Source of the DNA: Betaproteobacteria bacterium
Lineage (GTDB): Bacteria > Pseudomonadota > Gammaproteobacteria > Burkholderiales > Casimicrobiaceae
Direction: 5' to 3'
DNA length: 64,000 nt
Assembly (NCBI GenBank): GCA_016861105.1
Contig: BOKS01000001.1
Span: forward strand, 496,001-560,000
A program made the position numbers and the translations under genes. The notes under the pieces are model-generated. The model was not told where the DNA came from. It did not search any database and worked only from the letters and a program-made list of their open reading frames with translations. This document shows positions 33,468-41,647 of the stretch, in pieces. How positions within the stretch are numbered: the first letter of the stretch is position 1; the number at the start of each line of letters is the position of its first letter.

Positions 33468-34238
33468 TCAGGATTCGGGGGCCGGCAGCTGGCCGAGGCC
33501 CGGCAGCTTGAGCGACGGCGGGCTCGCGCCGAGGCCGGTCACCAGTCCGAGCAGGTTGATCTCGAGACCCTCGTCGCGCGCGAGCGCCACGCCGGCGAGG
33601 CCGCCGAGCGAAAGCTGCCAGCCGGTGCCGCTCGGCGTGCGCGCGAGCGCTCCGCCCTCGGGCAGGTAGTCCTTGCCGACGGCGTGCGGAGGCAGCGCCA
33701 CGTTGAGCTCGGGGATCCGGCGCGCGACCCACGCGACGAACGTGTTGCTGTTGGGGCCGGGCCACGCGCGATAGCTCGTCGCGGGGTACGCGGCGACGAC
33801 GTCGTCGAGCCGTGCGAGCACGGCCTCGGCCGCCGTGCCGCGCAGGTCGCGCAGCAGCCGCGGGGCCGCACCGTACCACTCGGCATCCGGCGCCCGGCCG
33901 GCGGCCACCGACAGGCCGGCCCCGCCGCTGCGCCGCGCGTACCAGCCGATCACCTCGTAGCGCGTGTAGCGTTCGGCGTGCGCGGGCTTGGCCGCGATCC
34001 AGGTGTGCACCGCGAACGCGCCGCGCCAGCCGAACGTACGCGCCGCATAGACCTGCACCACGGCCTCGGGATGCGCCCGCGGATCCGGCGCGACGCCCGC
34101 GCTGCGGTGCGTCGCCGCGCTCCAGTCGCCGCGCATCGAAGCCGGACCGAGCGCGAGCGTCGCCAGCGGCCCCCCGAGCAGCAGCACCAGGCACGCGAGC
34201 AGCACGAGCCCCAGGCGCGGGCGCAGGCGCGGAGCCAT
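33468..34238 (-). CDS. DUF3750 family protein
   Basis: A 256-residue protein with an N-terminal hydrophobic leader or membrane anchor (LGLVLLACLVLLLGGPLATL). The DUF3750 domain follows: AVVQVYAARTFGWRGAFAVH, YTRYEVIGWYARRSG, TSYRAWPGPNSNTFVAWVAR and AVGKDYLPEGG. Function of the family is unknown; its His, Cys-free core and conserved WPGPNSNTF suggest an enzyme. Its start overlaps the stop of the HDOD gene by one base (TGATG). Confidence 0.85.
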   Translation of the reverse strand: MAPRLRPRLGLVLLACLVLLLGGPLATLALGPASMRGDWSAATHRSAGVAPDPRAHPEAVVQVYAARTFGWRGAFAVHTWIAAKPAHAERYTRYEVIGWYARRSGGAGLSVAAGRAPDAEWYGAAPRLLRDLRGTAAEAVLARLDDVVAAYPATSYRAWPGPNSNTFVAWVARRIPELNVALPPHAVGKDYLPEGGALARTPSGTGWQLSLGGLAGVALARDEGLEINLLGLVTGLGASPPSLKLPGLGQLPAPES

Positions 34239-35095
34239 CAGCCCTTCAGGACGTCGAGCAGCGCCTCGCGTCCGGACGCGGCGGCACCGAGCAGCTCGTC
34301 GAGCCCCGGATCGCGCGCGCTGGCCGCGAGCTCGGCGCGCCGCTGCTCGCGCCACTGCGCGTGCCCCGCCTCGCCAGGATGCGACGAATCGGCGGCGAGC
34401 CTCGCGACGAGCAGCACGTCCTTCAGCGTCGCCGGCGGCCAGGCGGCCGCGTAGCCGTCGATGGCCTCGACGTCTTCCAGCACCGCGGGAGGAAGATCGA
34501 GCTTGTCGACGATGGCGCGGGTCACCGGCGCCGCCCAGACCTGCGCGATCTCGCGGAACGCCCCCGCATCCTCGGCGACCGTCGGATACGCGCCCGCGCG
34601 TGCGGCGAGGAACAGCACGCCGACGTCGGCCATCAGGCCGGCGAGCAGCGCGGTGTCGGGCGAGGCGACGCGAAGCTCGCGGGCCAGCGCGAACGCCCAC
34701 GCGCCGACGTCGACCGAGTGCGCCCACGTGCCGCGCGCGAGGTCGCGCATCGTCTTCGTGCGGTGCTCCTGCGCGAGCTGGTCCATCGCCACCACCAGCG
34801 CCGTGACGCGCACGTTCGACATGCCGAGCCGCTGCACGGCCTCCGGCACGCCGCTCACCGCGCGCCCGATCGGGTTGAAGACGACCGAATTGGCCGTGCG
34901 CACGATGCGCGCCGACAGCACCGGCTCGAGTTGCACGAGGCGGGCGAGGTCGCCGATCGTCGAGTCGGGATCGCTGGCGACGCGCCTGATGCGCAGCGAG
35001 AGGTCGAGCACCGTCGGGAAGCCGAGCTCCCGCTCCTCGAGCTCGCGCCCGATGGCGGCCGAGAACGCGCGCAGCTCGTCGTGGAAAGTCCCCAT
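34238..35095 (-). CDS. HDOD domain signalling protein
   Basis: A 285-residue protein with an HDOD domain covering most of it. It shows ELGFPTVLDLSLRIRRVASD, LARLVQLEPVLSARIVRTAN, GVPEAVQRLGMSNVRVTALV and DTALLAGLMADVGVLFLAA. HDOD domains are relatives of HD phosphohydrolases that usually lack catalysis and serve in signalling. The Met at 35095 was chosen because the upstream extension is basic and unstructured. It sits upstream of the DUF3750 gene and divergent from a small unknown gene, with 185 bases between. Confidence 0.85.
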   Translation of the reverse strand: MGTFHDELRAFSAAIGRELEERELGFPTVLDLSLRIRRVASDPDSTIGDLARLVQLEPVLSARIVRTANSVVFNPIGRAVSGVPEAVQRLGMSNVRVTALVVAMDQLAQEHRTKTMRDLARGTWAHSVDVGAWAFALARELRVASPDTALLAGLMADVGVLFLAARAGAYPTVAEDAGAFREIAQVWAAPVTRAIVDKLDLPPAVLEDVEAIDGYAAAWPPATLKDVLLVARLAADSSHPGEAGHAQWREQRRAELAASARDPGLDELLGAAASGREALLDVLKG

Positions 35096-35213
35096 GCGGG
35101 CCGATCGGTCGAAAGCGGCATTATGCGACGTGCGGTTCCGGCGGGGAAACGACGGCGCCGGGCGGCGCACGTTGCCGTTTGTCCAGCGCCACGCCGCCGA
35201 GGCGGCGCTTGGG

Positions 35214-35219
35214 TATGAT
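35214..35219 (+). promoter_or_regulatory. Candidate -10 box (TATGAT)
   Basis: TATGAT precedes the start at 35281 by 61 bases. No matching -35 hexamer is obvious. If real, it rules out the two in-frame Met codons at 35215 and 35218 as starts for the following gene. Confidence 0.4.
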
Positions 35220-35280
35220 GTCCTCGTCCCGCGGTCGCGCGCGAGCGGAACCCCGCGCGCGGCGCGTTGCCAGATCGCGC

Positions 35281-35718
35281 ATGCACCGTCACGAACCGCC
35301 GTCCGGCCTCCCCGGCCGTCCCGACGCCGCGGCCTCCGACGACAAGCCGCCGCTCGCGGCCATCGTCGCCGAGGCCTTCACCCGCCTGACCGTCGCCTCG
35401 CGCGCGCGGATGCTCGGCCGGCTGCTCGCGGCGCTCGGCCCGGCGGCGCTGGCCGCCGCGTGCGGCGGCGCGTTCGCCAAGTACGTGTCGCACGCGCGGC
35501 TGCCGGTGATTCCGGTCACGCTGCAGGACGCGGCCCGGGCCACGTCCGCGCAGGTGCAGGACCTCGCGCGGATGCTGCAGCAGACGCAGCCGCAGACGTT
35601 CGAGCGCCTGCTCGACCTCCTCGCCCGCGACGCGACCACGATCGCCGCGCTGTCGGCCTCCGTGGCCGCGCTGACGCTGCGCAAGGTCGCGGACGCCCGC
35701 CGCGAGCGGCGCCGCTGA
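35281..35718 (+). CDS. Hypothetical protein with Ala-rich hydrophobic segments
   Basis: A 145-residue protein of no recognised family. After a Pro-rich N-terminus it has AIVAEAFTRLTVASRARMLG, then a hydrophobic LGPAALAAACGGAFAKYV stretch. A helical Gln-rich region follows (ATSAQVQDLARMLQQTQPQT), and a second Ala-rich hydrophobic stretch before a basic RRERRR tail. It may be membrane-associated. Start at 35281 rather than 35179 to 35218 is favoured because the earlier Mets overlap a likely -10 box. Confidence 0.55.
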   Translation: MHRHEPPSGLPGRPDAAASDDKPPLAAIVAEAFTRLTVASRARMLGRLLAALGPAALAAACGGAFAKYVSHARLPVIPVTLQDAARATSAQVQDLARMLQQTQPQTFERLLDLLARDATTIAALSASVAALTLRKVADARRERRR

Positions 35719-35788
35719 CGCGCGCCGCGTCGCCGGTGGGAATCCTGCGGGCGTCCGGCGTCGCCGACTTCCGACCGCGCAGACCGCG

Positions 35789-36916
35789 ATGACGCTCGAC
35801 GACCTCCCCACGCCGGCGCTGGTGCTCGACCGGCCGCGGATGCTGCGCAACATCGAGCGCATGCGCACGCGGCTGCGGCGGTTCGGCGTGCGGTTCCGCC
35901 CGCACCTCAAGACGTGCAAGAGCTACGAGGTCGCGCGGCTGATGCTCGACGGCCCGGCAGGGCCGGCGACGGTGTCCACGCTGAAAGAGGCCGAATACTT
36001 CGCCGCCCACGGCGTGACCGACCTGCTCTACGCCGTGGGCATCGTCCCCGCCAAGCTCGACGCGGTCGCGGCGCCGCGCGCGCGCGGCTGCGACGTGATC
36101 GTGCTGCTCGACAGCGTCGCCATGGCGGAAGCGCTCGCGGCGTACGCCCGCGAGCGCGGCGACGCGATGCCCGCGCTGATCGAGATCGACACCGACGGCC
36201 ACCGCAGCGGCCTGGTGCCGGACGACCCGGCCCTGCTCGACGTGGCGGAAGCGCTGTCCCGCGGCGCGCGGCTGCGCGGCGTGATGACGCACGCCGGCGC
36301 CTCCTACGCGTGCCGCAGCGCCGAGTCGCTCGCCGCGATGGCGGAGCAGGAGCGTGCGGGCGCCGTGCACGCGGCGCAGCGCCTGCGCGCCGCCGGCCAC
36401 GAGGCGCCGGTGGTGAGCGTGGGCTCCACGCCGACGGCGCTGTCCGCGCGCGCGCTCGACGGCGTGACAGAGGTCCGCGCGGGCGTGTTCGTGTTCTTCG
36501 ACCTCGTGATGGCCGGCGTCGGCGTGTGCACCGCCGACGACCTCGCGCTGTCGGTGCTGGCGACCGTCATCGGGCAGCGGCGCGACACCGGCTGGCTGAT
36601 CACCGACGCCGGCTGGATGGCGATGTCGCGCGATCGCGGCACCGCCTCGCAGCCGGTCGACCAGGGCTACGGGCTGGTGCTCGACGTCGACGGCGCGCCG
36701 CTGCCCGGCTGGTGGATGCACGACGCGAACCAGGAGCACGGCGTGCTGGCGCGGCGCGACGGGGCACCGGCCGACCTCGCGCGCTTCCCGATCGGCACGC
36801 GCCTGCGCATCCTCCCCAATCACGCCTGCGCCACCGCCGCGCAGCACGCGGTCTACCACGTGGTCGACGGCGGGCGCGACGTCGCCGCCGTGTGGCCGCG
36901 CATCGGCGGCTGGTGA
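35789..36916 (+). CDS. D-threonine aldolase/DSD1-like PLP enzyme
   Basis: A 375-residue pyridoxal-phosphate enzyme of the alanine-racemase-fold DSD1 group (D-threonine aldolase, D-serine dehydratase). The PLP lysine is in FRPHLKTCKSYEVARL. Further conserved parts are TVSTLKEAEYFAAHGVTD, EIDTDGHRSG, VSVGSTPTALS and VRAGVFVFFDLVM. The C-terminal beta domain holds a likely metal site in NQEHGVLA and NHACATAAQH, as in the Zn-dependent eukaryotic enzyme and metal-dependent D-threonine aldolases. Convergent with serA, 22 bases apart. Substrate probably a beta-hydroxy D-amino acid. Confidence 0.9.
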   Translation: MTLDDLPTPALVLDRPRMLRNIERMRTRLRRFGVRFRPHLKTCKSYEVARLMLDGPAGPATVSTLKEAEYFAAHGVTDLLYAVGIVPAKLDAVAAPRARGCDVIVLLDSVAMAEALAAYARERGDAMPALIEIDTDGHRSGLVPDDPALLDVAEALSRGARLRGVMTHAGASYACRSAESLAAMAEQERAGAVHAAQRLRAAGHEAPVVSVGSTPTALSARALDGVTEVRAGVFVFFDLVMAGVGVCTADDLALSVLATVIGQRRDTGWLITDAGWMAMSRDRGTASQPVDQGYGLVLDVDGAPLPGWWMHDANQEHGVLARRDGAPADLARFPIGTRLRILPNHACATAAQHAVYHVVDGGRDVAAVWPRIGGW

Positions 36917-36938
36917 GCGGTCGGCGCCGGCGTCGACG

Positions 36939-38156
36939 CTACTTGCCGGCCGCCGCGCCGGCGAAGGTCTCGCGCGCGATCGCCTCGGCCGGGATCGCGC
37001 GAACGGACAGCACGCCGTCGATCGCGGCGATGCGCTCGATCACCGGCACCTCCACCGGGCTGTCGACGTCGACCAGCGTGTAGGCCATCTCGCCGCGCGA
37101 CTTGTTGACCATGTTGTGGATGTTGAGGCCGGCCTGCGCCATCGCCGAGCTGATCTGGCCGAGCATGTTCGGCACGTTCGCGTTCGCGATCGCCACGCGG
37201 TAGGGCGACTCGCGCGCCATCTCGACGTTGGGGAAGTTGACGGCGTTGCGGACCGCGCCGTCCTCGAGATAGTCGCGCACCTGGTCGACGACCATCAGCG
37301 CGCAGTTCTCCTCCGCCTCCGCCGTCGAGGCACCGAGGTGCGGCAGCGCGACGACCTTCGGCTCGCCGATCAGCGCCTTCGTGGGGAAGTCGCACAGGTA
37401 GGCCGCGAGACGGCCGGAGCGCAGCGCCGCCACGACCGCGTGCTCGTCGACGACGGCGTCGCGGGCGAAGTTGAGGAGCACCGCGCCCGGCTTCGCGGCC
37501 GCGAGCCGGCGCTCGTCGATCAGGTGCCGCGTGACGGGGACGAGCGGGACGTGCAGCGTGACGAAGTCGGACACGCGCAGCAGCTCCTCGATCGAGTGCG
37601 CGCGCCGCACCGCCGACGGCAGCCGCCACGCCGCGTCCACCGTGATCTCGGGATCGAAGCCCGTCACGCGCATGCCGAGCTTGATCGCGGTGTCGGCGAC
37701 CAGGCTGCCGATCGCGCCCAGGCCCACGATGCCGAGCATCCGCTGCGGCAGCTCGACGCCGGCGAACTGCTTCTTGCCGGCCTCGACGCGGGCGTCCAGG
37801 TCCGCCGCGTCGCGGTCCAGCGCCGCGACGAAGTGCAGCGCCGGCACCACGTTGCGGGCCGCCATCAGCAGCGCAGTCAGCACCAGCTCCTTGACGGCGT
37901 TCGCGTTCGCGCCCGGCGCGTTGAACACCGGCACGCCGCGCCGGCTCATCGCCGCGACCGGGATGTTGTTCGTGCCGGCGCCCGCTCGGCCGATGGCCTT
38001 GACCGACGGCGCGATCTCCATGCGGTGCATGTCGTGCGACCGCACGACGATCGCGTCGGGCGCGTCCACGGCGGGCCCGACCTCGTAGCGGGCGGCCGGG
38101 AAGCGCTCAAGCCCCTGCGCGGCGATCTGGTTGATCGTCTGGATCCGGTAGCGCAT
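36939..38156 (-). CDS. serA: D-3-phosphoglycerate dehydrogenase
   Basis: First enzyme of serine synthesis, oxidising 3-phosphoglycerate to phosphohydroxypyruvate. The 405-residue protein shows VKAIGRAGAGTNNIPV, Rossmann motif LGIVGLGAIGSLVADTA and FARDAVVDEHAVVAAL (Arg). The catalytic His lies in VVALPHLGAST. A C-terminal ACT domain (about residues 320 to 390, NVPNMLGQISSAMAQAGLNI) likely binds serine as feedback inhibitor. Length matches the ACT-bearing group with about 395 to 410 residues. It lies 12 bases after serC, so the two are co-transcribed; the serB phosphatase is not here. Confidence 0.95.
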   Translation of the reverse strand: MRYRIQTINQIAAQGLERFPAARYEVGPAVDAPDAIVVRSHDMHRMEIAPSVKAIGRAGAGTNNIPVAAMSRRGVPVFNAPGANANAVKELVLTALLMAARNVVPALHFVAALDRDAADLDARVEAGKKQFAGVELPQRMLGIVGLGAIGSLVADTAIKLGMRVTGFDPEITVDAAWRLPSAVRRAHSIEELLRVSDFVTLHVPLVPVTRHLIDERRLAAAKPGAVLLNFARDAVVDEHAVVAALRSGRLAAYLCDFPTKALIGEPKVVALPHLGASTAEAEENCALMVVDQVRDYLEDGAVRNAVNFPNVEMARESPYRVAIANANVPNMLGQISSAMAQAGLNIHNMVNKSRGEMAYTLVDVDSPVEVPVIERIAAIDGVLSVRAIPAEAIARETFAGAAAGK

Positions 38157-38168
38157 GAGTGCCCGTCC

Positions 38169-39248
38169 CTATCCGTGCGTGCGCTCGAACTCGCGCATGT
38201 AGTCGACGAGCGCCTGCACGCCCTCCACCGGCATCGCGTTGTAGATGGACGCGCGCATGCCGCCCACCGACCGGTGGCCCTTGAGCTGCACCATGCCGCG
38301 CGCCTCGGCGCCCTTCAGGAAAGCCGCGTCGAGCGACTCGTCGCGCAGCTTGAACGGGACGTTCATCCGCGAGCGGTCGGCGCGGTTCACCGGGTTCACG
38401 TAGAACGACGTCGCGTCGAGGTAGTCGTAGAGGAGCTTCGCCTTCGCGATGTTGCGCGACTCGATCGCCGGGATGCCGCCCTGCCCGATCAGCCACTCGA
38501 AGACCAGCCCGGCGACGTAGATCGCGTACGTCGGCGGCGTGTTGAGCATCGAGTCCGCCTCGGCCTGCTCCTTCCAGTGGAACGCCGACGGCGTGATCGG
38601 CAGCGCGCGGTCGAGCAGGTCGCCGCGCACGATCACGATGGTCAGGCCGGCGGGCCCGATGTTCTTCTGGGCACCGCCGTAGATGACGCCGTACTTCGAC
38701 ACGTCGACCGCTCGCGACAGCAGGTGCGACGACATGTCGGCGACCACGGGAACGCCGGGCACGTCGGGCGTCCAGTGGTACTCGACGCCGCCGATCGTCT
38801 CGTTCGTGCACACGTGGACGAACGCCGCGCCCGGCGGGACGTTCCACGACGCCTGCGGCGGGACGTAGGTGAAGTTGCGGTCCTCGGCGCTCGCGGCGAT
38901 CGCGACGCTGGTGTACTTCCGCGCCTCCTTGATCGACTTCTTCGACCACTCGCCGGTGTTGACGTACGCGGCGGTGTCGAAGCCGCGCAGCAGGTTCATC
39001 GGCACGATCGCGTTCTCGCCGATCGCGCCGCCCTGCAGGAACAGCACCTTGTAGTCCGGCGGGATCGCGAGCAGCGAGCGCAGGTCGGCTTCCGCCTTCG
39101 CGTGGATGCCGATGAACTCCTTGCCCCGGTGGCTCATCTCCATGACCGACATGCCGCTGCCGTGCCAGTCGAGCATCTCCTCCGCCGCGCGGCGCAGGAC
39201 GGGTTCGGGAAGCACTGCAGGGCCGGCGCTGAAGTTGTAGGCGCGCAT
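38169..39248 (-). CDS. serC: Phosphoserine aminotransferase
   Basis: Second enzyme of serine synthesis: PLP-dependent transamination of phosphohydroxypyruvate with glutamate. The 359-residue protein begins [19 protein letters not shown] and has [45 protein letters not shown] and the PLP lysine in [20 protein letters not shown]. Length matches SerC (about 360). First gene of the serC-serA unit. Its upstream region holds an unusual repeat element (39324 to 39466). Confidence 0.97.
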   Translation of the reverse strand: MRAYNFSAGPAVLPEPVLRRAAEEMLDWHGSGMSVMEMSHRGKEFIGIHAKAEADLRSLLAIPPDYKVLFLQGGAIGENAIVPMNLLRGFDTAAYVNTGEWSKKSIKEARKYTSVAIAASAEDRNFTYVPPQASWNVPPGAAFVHVCTNETIGGVEYHWTPDVPGVPVVADMSSHLLSRAVDVSKYGVIYGGAQKNIGPAGLTIVIVRGDLLDRALPITPSAFHWKEQAEADSMLNTPPTYAIYVAGLVFEWLIGQGGIPAIESRNIAKAKLLYDYLDATSFYVNPVNRADRSRMNVPFKLRDESLDAAFLKGAEARGMVQLKGHRSVGGMRASIYNAMPVEGVQALVDYMREFERTHG

Positions 39249-39323
39249 CGCGAGGGGCGTCGGGGGGAACCGGAACCCGTCATTCTACGTGCTTCGCTCG
39301 CGGCGATCCGGCAAGCCCCGAAC

Positions 39324-39466
39324 GAGGGTCGGACTCGCATTTCCCACAATGAGGGTCAGACTCGCATTTCGAGCGCGGCCTGGGCGGCGCGACGACTCGA
39401 CGCCGCCAGCGTCCGGCGGCACATCCGCTTGCCGGCGTCGAGGCGCGGAAATGCGAGTCTGACCCT
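39324..39466. repeat. Inverted-repeat element (three copies of a 20-base motif)
   Basis: A motif close to AGGGTCAGACTCGCATTTCC occurs at 39324 to 39344 and 39351 to 39371 in direct orientation, 27 bases apart. It occurs again inverted at 39447 to 39466. The outer arms bracket about 75 bases of GC-rich DNA that is itself partly palindromic. This resembles a REP/RAYT-associated or MITE-like element, but no transposase is nearby. It lies between the start of serC and the stop of the LLM oxidoreductase gene. Its inner and outer arms could fold into one hairpin. Confidence 0.75.
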
Positions 39467-39477
39467 GGTTTTGGGGG

Positions 39478-40491
39478 TCAGGCGCCGTCCAGCCCCAGCG
39501 CGCGCGCGAGCAGCGTCGTGGAGCGCATGCGCGCCGCGGGATCGAAGGTCCAGGTGACGACCACGATCTCGTCGAGCGCGAGCCGGCCAGCCTCGTCGCG
39601 CAGGCGCTGCGCCACGCGCTCGGCCGTGCCGGCGAACGCCTTGCGGCGCAGCGCGTCGACGATCGCCTGGTCCTCCGGCGCATAGCGGTGCGCGGCCGCC
39701 TCGTCGGGCGGGATCAGCGGCTCGCGAAGGCCCTTCTGGAACCCGACGCGCCAGTGGGCGCGGCTGCCGAGCAGGTGCTGCGCCTCCTCGTCGGAGTCGG
39801 CCGCCAGGGCCCAGATGCAGACCGTGGCGCGCGGCGCGGGGCACACCGCGCTCGGCCGGAAGGCGTCCCGGTAGAGCGCGAGCGCCTCCTCGGTACCGCG
39901 GCCGTCGACGAAGAAGTACGCGTACGCGTACGGCAGCCCGAAGTGCGCGGCGAGCCGCGCACCGTAGTCGGAGCTGCCGAGGATCCACATCTGCGGCGCG
40001 GTGGGGCCGCGCGGATGCGCGACGACGCGCGCGAACGGGTGACCCTCGTCGAGCGGTTCCCCGGCGACCCACTGCGACAGGTCGCGCACCAGCCGCGGGA
40101 AGTGCTCGGCCGCGGCATCGGCGTCGGGATTGAGCGCATGGGCAGTCAGCCGGTCGGAGCCCGGCGCGCGCCCGACGCCGAGGTCGATGCGGCCCGGCGC
40201 GATGGCCTCGAGCACGCGGAACTGCTCCGCCACCTTCAGCGCCGAGTAGTGCGGCAGCATCACGCCGGCGCTGCCCACGCGGATGCGCTGCGTGGTCGCT
40301 GCGATCGCCGCCATCAGCACCTCGGGCGCCGTGCCGACGATGCTCGCGCTGTTGTGGTGCTCGGAGACCCAGTAGCGGTGGTAGCCGAGGCGGTCGGCGA
40401 GCCGCGCGTGCTCCAGGGTCTCGCGGATCGCGTCGGCCTCCGCGCGGCCGCGCGCGGCGGTGGACTGGTCGAGGATCGAGACCTTCAGCAC
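39478..40491 (-). CDS. LLM-class (luciferase-like) flavin-dependent oxidoreductase
   Basis: A 337-residue FMN-dependent oxidoreductase of the bacterial-luciferase fold, YhbW/MsnO8-like. Signature stretches are VSILDQSTAARGRAEADAIR, LADRLGYHRYWVSEHHNSAS, RIRVGSAGVMLPHYSALKVA, IDLGVGRAPGSDRLTAHAL and MWILGSSDYGARLAAHFGLP. The start is a GTG at 40491; no ATG lies in the right place. It lies 14 bases after the stop of the aldo/keto reductase gene on the same strand, so they are probably co-transcribed. Substrate unknown. Confidence 0.9.
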   Translation of the reverse strand: MLKVSILDQSTAARGRAEADAIRETLEHARLADRLGYHRYWVSEHHNSASIVGTAPEVLMAAIAATTQRIRVGSAGVMLPHYSALKVAEQFRVLEAIAPGRIDLGVGRAPGSDRLTAHALNPDADAAAEHFPRLVRDLSQWVAGEPLDEGHPFARVVAHPRGPTAPQMWILGSSDYGARLAAHFGLPYAYAYFFVDGRGTEEALALYRDAFRPSAVCPAPRATVCIWALAADSDEEAQHLLGSRAHWRVGFQKGLREPLIPPDEAAAHRYAPEDQAIVDALRRKAFAGTAERVAQRLRDEAGRLALDEIVVVTWTFDPAARMRSTTLLARALGLDGA

Positions 40492-40505
40492 CGTGCGCCG
40501 TCGCG

Positions 40506-41543
40506 TCAGGGCGCCGGGTTCGGATACCGCGCGTGCACCCTGGCGATCTCGGCGAGCACGGCCGGATCGAGCGTCACCTGCGCGGCGCGGATGTCCTCGC
40601 CGAGCTGCTCCATCGTCGTCGCGCCGATGATGATCGCGCTCACGTACCAGCGGCTGCGCACGTAGCCGAAGGCGAGGTCGACGAGCGGCACGCCGACGCG
40701 CCGCGCGAGGTCGGCGAAAGCCGCCACCGCCTCGCTCACCATCGGCTTGCGGAACATCAGGCCGGCCGTGTCGAAGCGCACGTAGCGCGCACCCGCCGGC
40801 TGCGCGCCGTCGAGATACTTGCCGGTCAGCAGGCCGCCGGCGAGCGGGCTGAAGGCGAGCAGCGACATGCGCTCGCGGTACAGCGCCTCGGCGAAGTCGC
40901 GTTCGGTGCTGCGCGCGACGAGGCTGCAGCTGTTCTGCACGGTGACCGGTGGCGGCAGCCCGCGCTGGCGGGCTGCGTGGCCGAACGCCGCCACGCCCCA
41001 CGCCGTCTCGTTCGACAGGCCCCAGTGGCGCACCTTGCCCGCCGCGATCAGGCCCGCCATCGCCTCGACCTGCTCGGCGACGGCCGGCCCCTCGCGCTCG
41101 CGCGCCGGATCGAACTCCGCCGCGCCGAACATCGGCACGTTGCGCTGCGGCCAGTGGATCTGGTAGAGGTCGAGGTAGTCGGTGCGCAGCCGCGCGAGGC
41201 TGGTGTTGCACGCTTCCGCGATGTTGGCGCGCGTGAGGTCGGTGCGCCCGTCGCGGATCCACTCGCGCCGCCCGGGGCCCGCCACCTTCGAGGCCAGGAT
41301 CACCCGGTCGCGCGGCTGCCGCGCGAGCCAGCGCCCGACGTAGTCCTCGGTACGGCCCTGCGTCTCGGCGCGCGGCGGCACCGGGTACATCTCGGCCGTG
41401 TCCACGAAGTTGATCCCCTGCGCGAACGCGTGGTCGAGCTGCGCGTGCGCCTCGCTCTCCGTGTTCTGCTCGCCCCACGTCATCGTGCCGAGGCAGACGT
41501 CGGAGACGCGGAGGTCGGTGCCGGGAAGCGTCGTGTAGCGCAT
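40506..41543 (-). CDS. Aldo/keto reductase (Tas-like)
   Basis: A 345-residue NADP(H)-dependent oxidoreductase with a TIM-barrel fold. It begins MRYTTLPGTDLRVSDVCLGTMTW and has the catalytic Asp in FVDTAEMYP and the Tyr of that motif. ASKVAGPGRREWIRDG, TDYLDLYQIHWPQRNVPMFG and LLAFSPLAGGLLTGKYLDG follow, then a C-terminal SAIIIGATTMEQL. The WPQRNVPMFG stretch is typical of E. coli Tas. First of two co-oriented genes with the LLM oxidoreductase. Physiological substrate unknown. Confidence 0.94.
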   Translation of the reverse strand: MRYTTLPGTDLRVSDVCLGTMTWGEQNTESEAHAQLDHAFAQGINFVDTAEMYPVPPRAETQGRTEDYVGRWLARQPRDRVILASKVAGPGRREWIRDGRTDLTRANIAEACNTSLARLRTDYLDLYQIHWPQRNVPMFGAAEFDPAREREGPAVAEQVEAMAGLIAAGKVRHWGLSNETAWGVAAFGHAARQRGLPPPVTVQNSCSLVARSTERDFAEALYRERMSLLAFSPLAGGLLTGKYLDGAQPAGARYVRFDTAGLMFRKPMVSEAVAAFADLARRVGVPLVDLAFGYVRSRWYVSAIIIGATTMEQLGEDIRAAQVTLDPAVLAEIARVHARYPNPAP

Positions 41544-41647
41544 GAATCGTCGGGAGGAGGCGCCGGGGAGCGCCGATCATACCGTGCACGGCCGCCGGGC
41601 CGCGCCCGCCGGCGCGTCCTGCCATCGCTTCGCGCCGCGCCGGCGCT

